Shown here: positions 17,397-27,023 of the stretch, piece by piece
Layout of the letters: every line of letters starts with the position of its first letter
How positions within the stretch are numbered: position 1 is the first letter of the stretch
NCBI RefSeq assembly: GCF_018131075.1
Contig: NZ_JAFCLS010000036.1
Coordinates: forward strand, 21,966 to 85,965
Source: Bradyrhizobium sp. JYMT SZCCT0428
GTDB taxonomy: Bacteria; Pseudomonadota; Alphaproteobacteria; Rhizobiales; Xanthobacteraceae
Reading direction: 5' to 3'
DNA length: 64,000 nucleotides
Notes under the pieces: generated by a model
Databases searched by the model: none
Told to the model about the DNA's origin: nothing
Seen by the model: only the letters and a program-made list of their open reading frames with translations
Position numbers and translations under genes: made by a program

Positions 17397-18836
17397 TTAT
17401 CCGTTGATGTTTGCGAATTTGGCCCGGAACATCGCGAAGCCGGTTTTCAGGCGGCCGCGAATCCGGGAGATGTCGAACAACCAGCACAGGGCCGCGTAAG
17501 TGATCAGTCCGGCGCTGGCCAGTACGGCGCAGGCGGTCAGATCAGCGACATGCAGGTTTCTGTCGAGTGCAGCGACGGCTAGCGCCATCACCAGTCCGGC
17601 GATCATGATCAGCGCCAGCCGGCCGAGCGGCAGCGGGACCTTGAACGCAAAGCGGCTGAGGATCAGCGCGCAGGAAAATCCGACCACGTCGGCGCCGAGC
17701 CGCGCCCAGGCCGCGCCGACCGTGCCGTAATGGCTGACCAGGACGTAGGACAGGATCACATTGGCCGCGATGATCGAGGCCGTGTTGATCAGATAAAACG
17801 AGTTGCGCCCGGAGAGCAGGAAGCTGGCGTGCAGGTATTGCTGGGTCAGGATCTGGAACACCACAGCCACCGCGATGATTGGCATGGTCTGCGCCGCCAG
17901 TTCGCGGAAGTCCGGCCCGAGAATGATATTGGCGACATGGGCGGAAATGACCGCAAAGCCCAGGCAGGCTGGCAGCGTGATGCTGAGCAGCAACTCGACA
18001 CAGTCGGACAGATGCGATCGCACCGCCGCGTCGCCCTTGCTGGCATGAATCTGCACCGCCATCGGAAAGAATGCCGCGGCGGCGCTCATGGCCGGCATCA
18101 TCAGGGTCTGCCGGACCAGATCGAGCGCGGCGACATATTTGCCGGCGTCCGCCGCGCCAACCAGATTGGCGATCATGAAGCGATCGGTGACGCTGGAAAT
18201 CGCGAGCAGGGTAAGTGAAAGGGTGAGGGGCAGGCCGGTCTTCGCCAGCGCCACAAGGCCGGTGCCGTCGAATTTGACCTTGGTGCCGCGCCAGGCGGTG
18301 CGCGACTGCACCAGCACCGCAAGCAGGTAGGCGAGCGCGGACGACAGCAGCAGCAGGAAGCCGCTCGGGCTGACAAATGCCACGATAGCACCGAGGCCGA
18401 GCACAGCGACGGCGCGGACCAGCGTGGCCTTCATGACCGAAAGTGCCATCAGGCGGGCGCGAACCAGATCCTGGGTCAGTTCGAACAGCCCGATCGCGAC
18501 GGAAAGCACCACCGCCGCCAGCGCCGCATTCGTATCCAGTCCAACCAGCCGTCCCAGGACATAGGCGATCGGCGCGGTGAGGCAGCAGATCAGGTAACCC
18601 GAGATCACGCGGCCGCGCACGTCGGCGCCGTCGTCACGGGCGTGTCCGCTCAGAATGAGATTACGGAACCAGCCGACGAGGAAAACGCTGATGACGGACG
18701 CAAAACCGATGCCGAGCAGATAGACGCCATAATCATGCGGCGAGAACAGCCGCGTGAAAATGAACACGCTCAATAGGCCCAGCAATGCCGAGAGGATATT
18801 GGCGGTCAGATTGATGCTGGCTTGCCCGATCAGCAT
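17397..18836 (-). CDS. Wzx-type polysaccharide flippase (oligosaccharide flippase family)
   Basis: A 479-residue integral membrane protein of the MOP/MATE flippase superfamily, predicted to move lipid-linked repeat units across the inner membrane. The N-terminus has the family pattern INLTANILSALLGLLSVFIFTRLFSPHDYGVYLLGIG, and about 12-14 hydrophobic segments continue to the end. Start: ATG 18836 gives the standard beginning just before TM1; the frame is open to 18893. It is first in the reverse arm with the methyltransferase and deacetylase, and presumably supplies substrate to the Wzy-like protein on the forward arm. Confidence 0.93.
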   Translation of the reverse strand: MLIGQASINLTANILSALLGLLSVFIFTRLFSPHDYGVYLLGIGFASVISVFLVGWFRNLILSGHARDDGADVRGRVISGYLICCLTAPIAYVLGRLVGLDTNAALAAVVLSVAIGLFELTQDLVRARLMALSVMKATLVRAVAVLGLGAIVAFVSPSGFLLLLSSALAYLLAVLVQSRTAWRGTKVKFDGTGLVALAKTGLPLTLSLTLLAISSVTDRFMIANLVGAADAGKYVAALDLVRQTLMMPAMSAAAAFFPMAVQIHASKGDAAVRSHLSDCVELLLSITLPACLGFAVISAHVANIILGPDFRELAAQTMPIIAVAVVFQILTQQYLHASFLLSGRNSFYLINTASIIAANVILSYVLVSHYGTVGAAWARLGADVVGFSCALILSRFAFKVPLPLGRLALIMIAGLVMALAVAALDRNLHVADLTACAVLASAGLITYAALCWLFDISRIRGRLKTGFAMFRAKFANING

Positions 18837-19349
18837 GGCGCTGCGAGCCCCGCGGGATTGCCCGTGACTCCGCGCCCGAGCATGGCGTCGCACGACGCTA
18901 TTCGGTTGACGTCGGAAATCTCGCTGGTGATGACGTTCAAGGCGGGCGCTTTCTGGACTCGGAATCCCTTTGCCAGACCATTGAGCAAGATCGGTGCCGG
19001 ATGGTTCCGCCGGCGGTCGCGGCGATCCGGTGTGGTTAATTCTGCGTTTGGTTCACCGTCGAAAGCGGGTTAACCGCGCGCGGTAACCACGATGCCAGCG
19101 CAATTCGCGCGCGAAGCGGCGCTTTTGCGGAGTTGCCCGGATATTGCAGAGCGCGATCTCGCTTCGCCGATGTTCATCGCCATGAGTGCTCCCCATGACA
19201 GATTGCCCGCCATTCCAATCCAATTCTGCTGCGCCCGGTGAGGTCGCGGTGGCTTCAACCCGTTTCGGCACACCTTTGCTGTCCAGAGTGTCCGCTTTTG
19301 AAACGGTGAAGACCGGTCACGGTTACGGCAGTGTCGCGAGGGCTTAGCA
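18837..19349. other. Intergenic region at the centre of the polysaccharide locus
   Basis: A 513-base spacer between the divergent wzx arm and acyltransferase arm. It must carry the promoters of both. Short frames exist here (for example reverse 19053-19271) but are Arg-rich, lack a ribosome-binding site and look like noise. I see no strong palindrome, tRNA or known riboswitch. Confidence 0.45.
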
Positions 19350-21245
19350 GTGAAGTACCGCGCGGATATCGACGGGCTGCGGGCCCTCGCTGTGGTTCCC
19401 GTGGTTCTTTACCATGTCGGCGTACCCGGCTTCGCGGGCGGCTTCGTCGGCGTCGACATCTTCTTTGTCATCTCGGGTTATCTGATCTGCGGCATGATCG
19501 ATGCGGATATCCGCAACGGATCGTTCTCGCTCGGAAATTTCTACAAGCGCCGGATCCTGCGAATCCTCCCCGCGCTGTTTGTGATGTTCCTGGTGACGAG
19601 CGTCTTCGCCTATATCTATTTCCTGCCGGCCGAATTGATTGGCTATGCAAAGAGCCTTGCCAGCGCCATCGGCTCGGTTTCCAACGCCTATTTTGCCCAG
19701 ACCGCCGGATATTTCGATGCGCCGGCCGAAACAAAGCCTCTGCTGCACACATGGTCGCTTAGCGTGGAGGAGCAGTTCTACTTCATCGCGCCGTTGTTGA
19801 TGCTTTTTGTCTATCGCTGGGTGCCGAAGCACGCCAAATTCTTGTTCGCGGTTGTCGCTGCGCTCTCGTTTGCGGCCGCCATCGCCATGAGCACGAGAAA
19901 TCTCACCTTCACATTCTATCTCACGCCTTTCCGCGCCTGGGAGTTGGCACTGGGTGCGATGCTGGCGGTCAGATTCATTCCGGTGCCGGTAACCACATTC
20001 TGGAAGAACATTTGCGGCGGAGCCGGGATGCTGCTGCTGATCGGCGTGATCCTGCTTGGATCGGCGTCAGTGCCGCTTCTCTTGATGACGTCACTCGCCT
20101 GCCTCGGCGCAGCGCTGGTAATAGCTTCCAGCGAGAGCGGGGTATCGATGGCCGGACGATTGCTGTCGCTGCCGCCATTCGTCGCCATCGGGCTGATATC
20201 CTATTCGCTCTACTTGTGGCATTGGCCGCTGATCGTGTTCCAGCGCACCGACATGGTGTTCGGCGCGGAATCGGCGGCATCGACCACGCTGACGTTGATC
20301 ACGCTGTCGGTGGGGCTCGCCTATCTGTCGTGGAAGTTGGTCGAGCTGCCGTTCCGTTCGATGGCGCGGGAGACATCGAAGGGTGCCGTCTTCGGCGCCG
20401 CGTCAGCGGCGATCGGCTCGACATTCGCGCTGTGCGCGCTGGTGTTCGTCGCGAGCGGCGCGCCATACCGCTTTCCGCAACGCGTCGTCGATATCGGTGC
20501 CTATCTTGCCTACGATTCGTCCGCCGCGTTCCGGACCGGGCGCTGCTTCATCTCGGCCAACCGCCAGCGGTTCGACGCGGAAACCTGCCTGAAACTGGAT
20601 CCGATGCGGCCGAACTATCTGCTCATTGGCGACAGCCATGCCGCGCACCTCTGGTCCGGGCTGTCGGTCGCCATGCCGCAGGTGAACATCATGCAGGCAA
20701 CTGTCAGCCAATGCCGTCCGGCTGTTCCAGCGGGGGCCCTGGTCGAAATGAAAGCCTGTCGCGATTTGATGGAATTCGCGTTCAACGATTTCCTCGTCAA
20801 CAACCGTGTCGACAAAGTCCTTCTCTCCGCGTCATGGAAGGATGAGGATCTGCCTCACCTGTCGGCCACGCTGGATACCCTGAAATCCAGAGGGATCGAT
20901 GTCATCGTGCTTGGACCGATCGTCGAATATGACGCCCCGCTGCCGCGGCTCCTGATCGACGGGATTCTCCGCGACCATCCTTCCCTTGCCAGCACAAAAC
21001 GCACACCCGGAATTCGGGAGCGCGATCTTGCCATGAGCGCCTTGGTAAAGGCGCGCGGCGCGACTTATTCATCCGTCTACGATGCGGTCTGCCGGGATGG
21101 TCGTTGCGACGAGTTCGTCGAAGCCGATATTCCGATGCAGTTCGACGCCGGTCATCTCACCGACAAAGGCGCAGCCGAGGTCGGCCGCCGGCTGTCTGCT
21201 GTCTTCGGCAACAAATTGACAAGGACGTCTCATGTTTCGAACTGA
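19350..21245 (+). CDS. OafA/YrhL-type acyltransferase with C-terminal SGNH domain
   Basis: A 631-residue membrane O-acyltransferase. The N-terminal acyltransferase-3 domain (residues 1 to about 365) starts YRADIDGLRALAVVPVVLYHVG with the catalytic His, followed by GGFVGVDIFFVISGYLI, FYKRRILRILPAL and TWSLSVEEQFY, and has about ten membrane segments. The C-terminal SGNH domain has the Ser block LLIGDSHAAHLW and the Asp-His block FDAGHLTDKGA, so both catalytic units look intact. It would acetylate the polysaccharide from acetyl-CoA. Starts at GTG 19350 after GAGGG, and overlaps the GH26-like gene by 14 nt. Confidence 0.94.
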   Translation: MKYRADIDGLRALAVVPVVLYHVGVPGFAGGFVGVDIFFVISGYLICGMIDADIRNGSFSLGNFYKRRILRILPALFVMFLVTSVFAYIYFLPAELIGYAKSLASAIGSVSNAYFAQTAGYFDAPAETKPLLHTWSLSVEEQFYFIAPLLMLFVYRWVPKHAKFLFAVVAALSFAAAIAMSTRNLTFTFYLTPFRAWELALGAMLAVRFIPVPVTTFWKNICGGAGMLLLIGVILLGSASVPLLLMTSLACLGAALVIASSESGVSMAGRLLSLPPFVAIGLISYSLYLWHWPLIVFQRTDMVFGAESAASTTLTLITLSVGLAYLSWKLVELPFRSMARETSKGAVFGAASAAIGSTFALCALVFVASGAPYRFPQRVVDIGAYLAYDSSAAFRTGRCFISANRQRFDAETCLKLDPMRPNYLLIGDSHAAHLWSGLSVAMPQVNIMQATVSQCRPAVPAGALVEMKACRDLMEFAFNDFLVNNRVDKVLLSASWKDEDLPHLSATLDTLKSRGIDVIVLGPIVEYDAPLPRLLIDGILRDHPSLASTKRTPGIRERDLAMSALVKARGATYSSVYDAVCRDGRCDEFVEADIPMQFDAGHLTDKGAAEVGRRLSAVFGNKLTRTSHVSN

Positions 21246-22236
21246 CCGCCCCGCGCCTCGCCGCCGGGTGGGCCTCAGGCGCCTGGTATTTTTCCTGGTG
21301 GCCTTTGTCTTGAGCCTGCTGTTGCTGGCCCGCGTCGACAGCAACGCCGCCCCGCGCGTCAATTCCAGCCAGGTCAATTCAAGTCCTGCGAAATTCGCCG
21401 GCGCCTTCGTTGATTGGGGTCCCGTTGGACGCGAGCATACCCTGCAGTCCTGGGAAAAATGGCTGAAACAGCCGCCATCGTCGGTGGTGGGCGTCGATTT
21501 CTACGGCCAGGCGAACTGGGAAGATTTCCACAAGCTGACCTGGGTTCCCGGCATCTGGAAGAAGCTCAACCCGTCGCGGAATGTCGTCTGGTCGGTGCCG
21601 CTGACCGTTCCGGGAACGCCGCTCGCCGACGTCGCTAATGGTCTGCACGACGGTGAGTTCGAGGCGGCGGCGCGTGCGATCGCCGATGCGCAGCCAAGGG
21701 CGATCATCCGTCTCGGCTGGGAGATGAACCTGTCGCAGATGGCGTGGTTCGCCAAGGATCACGAGGCCGATTATATCGCCGCGTTCCGGCGCGTGGTCGG
21801 GATCTTCCGGCGCCATTCCGACGCATTCAAGTATGATTGGTGTCCGGGATGGGGAACGCAGGACACGCCGGCCGACCTAGCCTATCCCGGTGACGATGTC
21901 GTCGACTACATCGGTCTGGATATCTACGATTTCAAGCATGAGGGCTCGCCGGAAGAGCGTTGGAACGCCTTCTATCTCAAGGCGCCGTTCGGCCTGGAAT
22001 GGCACCGCGACTTTGCCGCTAGGCATGGCAAGCAGATGAGCTATCCCGAATGGGGCGTCGGTAATTTCGGCGACAATCCGTACTTCATTCAGCAGATGCA
22101 TGACTGGTTCGTGAAGAACAGGAACAATATCGCTTACGCCGCCTATTTCGACGTCGACGGATTGTGGCCCACGCGGATCTCCAACGGGCAGTTTCCCAAA
22201 TCCCAGAAGCTGTTCGGCAAGCTGTTCAGCCGCTGA
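21232..22236 (+). CDS. Glycoside hydrolase family 26-like secreted protein
   Basis: A 334-residue protein with an N-terminal signal anchor (LRRLVFFLVAFVLSLLLLARV). The catalytic part resembles GH26 endo-glycanases of the beta-mannanase type: IIRLGWEMNLSQM near residue 158 carries the acid/base Glu, and MSYPEWGVGNFGDNPYF carries the likely nucleophile Glu, with GLDIYDFKHEGSP between them. AAGGA precedes the ATG. Its 14-nt overlap with the acyltransferase implies coupling. It may trim or release the locus-encoded polymer in the periplasm. Polymer specificity is unknown. Confidence 0.87.
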   Translation: MFRTDRPAPRRRVGLRRLVFFLVAFVLSLLLLARVDSNAAPRVNSSQVNSSPAKFAGAFVDWGPVGREHTLQSWEKWLKQPPSSVVGVDFYGQANWEDFHKLTWVPGIWKKLNPSRNVVWSVPLTVPGTPLADVANGLHDGEFEAAARAIADAQPRAIIRLGWEMNLSQMAWFAKDHEADYIAAFRRVVGIFRRHSDAFKYDWCPGWGTQDTPADLAYPGDDVVDYIGLDIYDFKHEGSPEERWNAFYLKAPFGLEWHRDFAARHGKQMSYPEWGVGNFGDNPYFIQQMHDWFVKNRNNIAYAAYFDVDGLWPTRISNGQFPKSQKLFGKLFSR

Positions 22237-22405
22237 GTCCGGCGCGTGAACCTGATTTAATTCAAACTTAACCCCGTCCATTAACCGTCGGGAACAATTC
22301 GCCACCACCAGGCATCCTGTCGGACCGGATATTGCAGCAATGCTCTTGTATCGTCTGGACCCATAGCAAACGTCATGCGCCAGAGTTTGAACGGATTGCC
22401 CGCCG

Positions 22406-23407
22406 ATGGAAACCGCTTACACCATGCCGAACGCCGCCCGCGCCCTGGCGGCGATATCGCCGGCCCTCGATCCCTCATCGATCGGGATCGTCGTCTGCAT
22501 TCCCTGCTTTCGCCGGCCGCAGCATCTGCGGCAGACGCTGGAATCGCTGGCCCGCCAGCGCACCGGTCACCGCTTTGCGGTTGTCATGGTCGAGAACGAT
22601 GCGCTGCGGAACGAGAGCGTTCCGGTTGCGACCGAGTTCCTGGCATCGAACAAGTTTCCTGGTCTTTGCGTGGTCGAGCCGCGCCAGGGCAATTGCCATG
22701 CGATCAACGCGGCATTCGAGACGGCGCTGGCAACCTTCCCGGCAGCGTCGTGTTTCCTGATGATCGACGATGACGAAATTGCCTCGCCGGACTGGCTGGA
22801 GCGCATGATCTTGACGGCCGAGGCTACCGGGGCCGACATCGTCGGCGGGCCGGTGATGCCTGACTTCGATGACGCGCGAAAGCGCGGGCTGCGTCGTCAC
22901 CCGGCCTTCGCCCCGGCCTACGACACGTCAGGACCGGTTCCGGTGATCTATGGTTGCGGCAACTGCCTGATCCGGCGCTCGGTGTTCGAGCGCGTCGACG
23001 CCCCGGCGTTCGATCTGCGTTTCAATTTTCTCGGCGGCGGCGACACCGATTTCTTCTACCGCTGCCTGCGCCTGGGCATGCGCTTTCACTGGGTGGCGGA
23101 AGCCACGATCAGCGAGACGGTGCCGCCGAGCCGGACCAAGCTGAGCTGGCTGATCAGCCGCGGCCTGCGGATCGGCGCGATCAATTATCACGTCCAGCGC
23201 AAGGCGACGCCGACACTCTGGCCGCGCGCCAGGCTGACGCTGAAATTGCTGGCGGCGTTTCCGCTGTCGTTTCTCCACGCCGCGCGAGCGGCCCTGACGG
23301 AGCGCGACCGCATCATTGCGATGCATCCGATGACGGTAGCGATCGGTAGCGTGCTGGCCGCAATCGGCATCGAACCTCAACCCTACAAGGCCTCGAAGAT
23401 CACGTGA
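22406..23407 (+). CDS. Glycosyltransferase family 2
   Basis: A 333-residue GT-A glycosyltransferase. The nucleotide-sugar fold starts IGIVVCIPCFRRPQHLRQTLESL near residue 26, continues EPRQGNCHAINAAFETAL, and reaches a DxD motif in CFLMIDDDEIASPDWLERM near residue 119. NFLGGGDTDFFYRCLRLG supplies the ED-like catalytic region. The last hundred residues contain a hydrophobic helix (TLKLLAAFPLSFLHAA) and may touch the membrane. Its end overlaps the next gene start by 4 nt (GTGA). It would build the repeat unit; donor and acceptor are unknown. Confidence 0.92.
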   Translation: METAYTMPNAARALAAISPALDPSSIGIVVCIPCFRRPQHLRQTLESLARQRTGHRFAVVMVENDALRNESVPVATEFLASNKFPGLCVVEPRQGNCHAINAAFETALATFPAASCFLMIDDDEIASPDWLERMILTAEATGADIVGGPVMPDFDDARKRGLRRHPAFAPAYDTSGPVPVIYGCGNCLIRRSVFERVDAPAFDLRFNFLGGGDTDFFYRCLRLGMRFHWVAEATISETVPPSRTKLSWLISRGLRIGAINYHVQRKATPTLWPRARLTLKLLAAFPLSFLHAARAALTERDRIIAMHPMTVAIGSVLAAIGIEPQPYKASKIT

Positions 23408-24717
23408 GCCAACTCGTCATCACGTCTCAGCTTCGTATCGTCGCAGGAGGGGTTTGGCGGCAGCAAGTGCTGGATGTCGTTCGCTGCGCCGCGTTCGTCG
23501 GAACGCTGGTGCTGGCATGGATTTCCTTGCGGCCGTTCGCCGATCTCGGCGACATACAAATCGGTGAAGTCAGTACCGGCAATGAGGCGCCGACCTATCT
23601 GGTGTTCGGCGGCCTTGCGGTGCTGATGATTACCCTCGCGGCGCGCAACAACATGCGCGGGCTCGCCACTTTGCTGACGCCGTCGTTCCTGCTGTTTGCC
23701 GGATGGATCTGTGTGACGGTGGTTTTGTCGGTCGATCCTGCCACGTCGATGCGGCGGTTCGTTTTGACGGCGTGCGTTATCGCCGTGACGTCGACCATGC
23801 TGCTGTTGCCGAAATCGCAAAGCGAACTGATGCGTTTGCTCAGCATCGCGGCGCTGATCCTGCTCGCGGTCTGTTACCTCGGAATCCTGCTGGCGCCGCA
23901 ATTTGCGATCCATCAGGCAACTGACCCGCAGGAGCCGCTTCTTGCCGGCGACTGGCGTGGCGCCTTCGGTCACAAGAACGTGGCCGCGGGCGTGATGGCG
24001 ATGCTGCTGTTCCTGGGGATCTACATCGCGCGTTCCGGCGCCCTTCTGTCCGGCGCGGTTATTATCGGCCTTAGTTCCTTGTTTCTATTTCATGCCGCCG
24101 GCAAGAGTTCGCTGACGCTGTGCTTCGCGGTGCTGCTTTTGACCTCGCTTACATCTGTGTTTCGCTCGTTCTGGGTGCGGGCGATCCTGCTCCTGACGCC
24201 GCTGCTGTTGCTGAACATGCTCAGCGTCGGCACCGTCATGAGTGACGGCCTGGCCGCGGTCGCCAAGCTGCTGCCGCTGGATTCGACCTTCACCGGCCGT
24301 ACCGACATCTGGAATTTTGCGCTGGACGCGCTGCGGCAGCGGCTGGCAACCGGCTATGGCTTCGTGGCGTTTTGGGGCAGCAAGGCGTTCGAGGATTTGC
24401 CGGCGGGCAAGGAATGGGCCGCGTTCGCGGCGCACAGCCATAATGGTTATCTCGATACCGCGCTCGGCATGGGCCTGCCCGGCCTTACTCTGCTCATCGT
24501 GGTGCTGGTGATCTCGCCGCTCCGGAATTTCCAGCAGGCCGATCAGGGCGGCAATAACGGTCCGCTGGCGATGGCGCTGTTGCGCATCTGGCTGTTCGGA
24601 CTTTATCTGTCGGCGATGGAGAGCTTCTTCCTCGACCGCGCCGATCCCCTGTGGTTCACCTTCCTGGTGGCGGTGTTCGGCTTGCACTTTCTGGCGCGTT
24701 TTCGCGTCAGGGAGTGA
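23404..24717 (+). CDS. O-antigen ligase/polymerase (Wzy/ExoQ-like)
   Basis: A 437-residue polytopic membrane protein with about 11-12 hydrophobic segments. The Wzy_C region is recognisable: DWRGAFGHKNVAAGVMAMLL near residue 185, STFTGRTDIWNFALD, LATGYGFVAFWG and the periplasmic-loop motif AAHSHNGYLDTALGMGLPGL near residue 340, whose His and Arg residues are typical of undecaprenyl-linked glycan polymerases and ligases. It starts at GTG 23404, overlapping the GT2 stop by 4 nt, which implies coupling. It likely polymerises repeat units flipped by the Wzx-like protein on the opposite arm. Confidence 0.93.
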   Translation: MSQLVITSQLRIVAGGVWRQQVLDVVRCAAFVGTLVLAWISLRPFADLGDIQIGEVSTGNEAPTYLVFGGLAVLMITLAARNNMRGLATLLTPSFLLFAGWICVTVVLSVDPATSMRRFVLTACVIAVTSTMLLLPKSQSELMRLLSIAALILLAVCYLGILLAPQFAIHQATDPQEPLLAGDWRGAFGHKNVAAGVMAMLLFLGIYIARSGALLSGAVIIGLSSLFLFHAAGKSSLTLCFAVLLLTSLTSVFRSFWVRAILLLTPLLLLNMLSVGTVMSDGLAAVAKLLPLDSTFTGRTDIWNFALDALRQRLATGYGFVAFWGSKAFEDLPAGKEWAAFAAHSHNGYLDTALGMGLPGLTLLIVVLVISPLRNFQQADQGGNNGPLAMALLRIWLFGLYLSAMESFFLDRADPLWFTFLVAVFGLHFLARFRVRE

Positions 24718-24720
24718 GGC

Positions 24721-25857
24721 TCAAAGCTGCGCGCGAACCGCGTTCGCGACGTCCTGCCACCACCCATCGAAATCGAACGCGGCCTGCACCGGCGGCCGAT
24801 TCAGCGCGGCAACGATGCCATCGGCGTAGGCGTCCGCGCTCGATCCACGCGGCACGAGCACAATGGCGCCGCGATCGATCAATTCCTTGAAGCGCAGATG
24901 ATGGTCGAATTCGTCAGGCAGCGCAGGGCCGGTCACGATCAGCGGCCGGCCGGCCTGCACGCAGGCAAGAACGCTGGAGCGGCGCGCGGTGAGCCCTTCA
25001 TCGAGCGGATAACAGAACCCGTCGACCGCGCCGAACAGCCCGAACACTTCGTGATCGGAGGCGACGAAGCCGGATACGATCACATCATCGGCGATTCCGA
25101 GCTCGGTGGCGCGGGCATGGAATTCCTCCTCGACATTGTCGGTGCCGCGGATAAAGGAGCCGACATAGACGATCAGTGGCCGCAGCCCACGCTGCTTCAG
25201 GATCGCGCCGATCTCCAGCAGCGCATTGGGTTGCTTGGCCGGATAGATCGAACCGAAATGACCGATCACCAGCCGGCCGTCCTGCCTTGCCGCAACGAGA
25301 CGCCGGCGCAACTCCGAATCCGCCATCCCTGCAGGCGCCTCTATGTTCGGCGGCAGCGGGGCCAGCACGCATTTTTTCGCGGTCCAGCCCACCAGGGAAT
25401 CCTCGGCGAGTTCCCGCCGCACCAGCGGCGAGAACATGACGATGGTATTGGCGAGCAGGAGAGCCGGGATATAGGTGATCCGGCGCAGCCAATGCAGCCC
25501 GGCCCATTCGTGCTGAATCAGGACAGTTTTGCGCCGCCGCAGCCGCGCCATCGCCATCGCCAGCAGCGGTGTGAACATCACGCGCTTCCAGGCCACGATC
25601 GGAAAATTGCAGACCACGCTTTGGGCTGAGCCGACGGCGTGCCAGATATCGGTGAATGACCCTTCCGATCGCGTCAGGGTTAACGTCGTGCAGCTGCCGG
25701 GTTCGGCCTTTTCGATCCACTCGCCCAGCAATCGCGTGAATTGCCCGACGCCGCACTGCATTTGCGGTCCCGCGCCGAGAAACAGCGCCCGATATTGCGG
25801 TTCTGAAGCCATCGTGGGGGTCGCCGGCGCTCTCTCGGTTATGCCAGCGTTAGCCAT
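24721..25857 (-). CDS. Glycosyltransferase family 4-like
   Basis: A 378-residue GT-B-type transferase. The N-domain has LFLGAGPQMQCGVGQFTRLLGEWI; the C-domain shows RLVIGHFGSIYPAKQPNALLEIGAIL, RPLIVYVGSF, DDVIVSGFVASDHEVFGLF, and an acidic E-x7-E-like region DEGLTARRSSVLACVQAG (DEGxTARR). It therefore resembles GT4 enzymes using retained-configuration transfer. It is encoded convergently with the Wzy-like gene, with only 3 nt between the stops. It probably adds one residue of the repeat unit. Confidence 0.87.
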   Translation of the reverse strand: MANAGITERAPATPTMASEPQYRALFLGAGPQMQCGVGQFTRLLGEWIEKAEPGSCTTLTLTRSEGSFTDIWHAVGSAQSVVCNFPIVAWKRVMFTPLLAMAMARLRRRKTVLIQHEWAGLHWLRRITYIPALLLANTIVMFSPLVRRELAEDSLVGWTAKKCVLAPLPPNIEAPAGMADSELRRRLVAARQDGRLVIGHFGSIYPAKQPNALLEIGAILKQRGLRPLIVYVGSFIRGTDNVEEEFHARATELGIADDVIVSGFVASDHEVFGLFGAVDGFCYPLDEGLTARRSSVLACVQAGRPLIVTGPALPDEFDHHLRFKELIDRGAIVLVPRGSSADAYADGIVAALNRPPVQAAFDFDGWWQDVANAVRAQL

Positions 25858-26071
25858 ACATCCCAGACCTTATCGTCCGGTAAGTGGGTGCGACACCCCT
25901 GCGGCATCCTTCTTGCCAGTTAGAGCGTGAAGGTTGTCCGGCCGTCTCATAACGGGACATCGGATGACCGACGGCGTGGCAGCCATCTGAGATTTCGGGA
26001 CAGCGTGCAGGACGCAGCCGAAATCGGTCGTCATCCGGGCAAAAAATAATTTGGTCAAAAGGAGTTGGACG

Positions 26072-27010
26072 ATGGCGGCAGATCGCATTTTCAGTAATTG
26101 GGACGAGACCCATTCGGTGCTGTGGGGACACGCGCCAATCCGGCTTGCGCACAACATGCACAAGTCGCCGTTGTTCTCGATGGATCATCTTGCCGCACTG
26201 ATCGAGAATTATCCGCGCGAGCACTACAGCCTGATGCAGACCGGCGTGAAGGGCGACAAGCGCATCTGGCGGCACGGCGATATCGGCAATTTCAGCGGCC
26301 ATCAGGTCATCGACGCGATTTCCAGGGGCGACCTCTGGCTCAACCTGCGCATGGTTTCGGATATCGACCAGCGCTACAGCGACCTGCTGGCCCAGATGTT
26401 CGCCGAAATTGGCGAGAAGGTCCCGCACTTCGCGCTGCCGCACCAATACAACGCCGGCATTCTGCTCTCGGCGCCAAAGGCGCAGGTTCACTACCACGCC
26501 GATCTTCCCGGCCAGAGCCTGATTCAAATCGCCGGCCGCAAGCGCGTCCATATCTATCCGTCGAACCCTCCCTTCGTGACGCCGAAGAACCTCGAGGACA
26601 TCCAGCTGTTCGAGCTCGAACTCGATATGCCCTATCACGAATGGTACGATCGCTATGCGACCGTGCTCGATCTCGAGCCCGGGCAGATGCTGAACTGGCC
26701 GCTGAACGCGCCGCATCGCGTCGACAATCTCGGCACCGTCAACATCTCCATGACGGTGGGCTACGAGAACGAAGAGATCAGGCGGACCCGGATCGTCAAT
26801 CTGGCCAACGGCCTGCTGCGCAATCGCTTCGGATACACGCCCAAAAGCCGTTCGCTCAAGGGGCCGGCGTTCTGGGGCAAGGCGGTGATGCAGAAGGCAT
26901 TGCGCAACACGTCCTGGGTCAAGCGCGAGCGCAAGGCGCGCAACGAGATCGAATTCCGGCTCGACCACGACCACCCGGAGCAGGTGGTCGATCTTCCCAA
27001 GGCGGCATGA
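26072..27010 (+). CDS. Cupin-like/JmjC-type putative Fe(II) 2-oxoglutarate dioxygenase
   Basis: A 312-residue protein with a JmjC/Cupin_8 fold. The metal motif is HADLPGQSLIQIAGRKRVHIYPS (HxD near residue 142, then the Lys/Arg strand typical of 2-oxoglutarate binding), and the distal His lies in NWPLNAPHRVDNLG. AGGAG lies 8 nt before the ATG; the open frame starts at 26051. Members hydroxylate proteins or small molecules, but this one is uncharacterised. It is followed 13 nt later by a CelD-like GNAT gene, and this pair ends the polysaccharide locus. A glycan- or carrier-modifying role is inferred from position only. Confidence 0.83.
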   Translation: MAADRIFSNWDETHSVLWGHAPIRLAHNMHKSPLFSMDHLAALIENYPREHYSLMQTGVKGDKRIWRHGDIGNFSGHQVIDAISRGDLWLNLRMVSDIDQRYSDLLAQMFAEIGEKVPHFALPHQYNAGILLSAPKAQVHYHADLPGQSLIQIAGRKRVHIYPSNPPFVTPKNLEDIQLFELELDMPYHEWYDRYATVLDLEPGQMLNWPLNAPHRVDNLGTVNISMTVGYENEEIRRTRIVNLANGLLRNRFGYTPKSRSLKGPAFWGKAVMQKALRNTSWVKRERKARNEIEFRLDHDHPEQVVDLPKAA

Positions 27011-27023
27011 AGGCGGCTTGATC

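Noticed and set aside
18837..19349. Small Arg-rich frames in the wzx-acyltransferase spacer
   Set aside because: No ribosome-binding site, no family resemblance and poor composition; the spacer is better read as a divergent promoter region.
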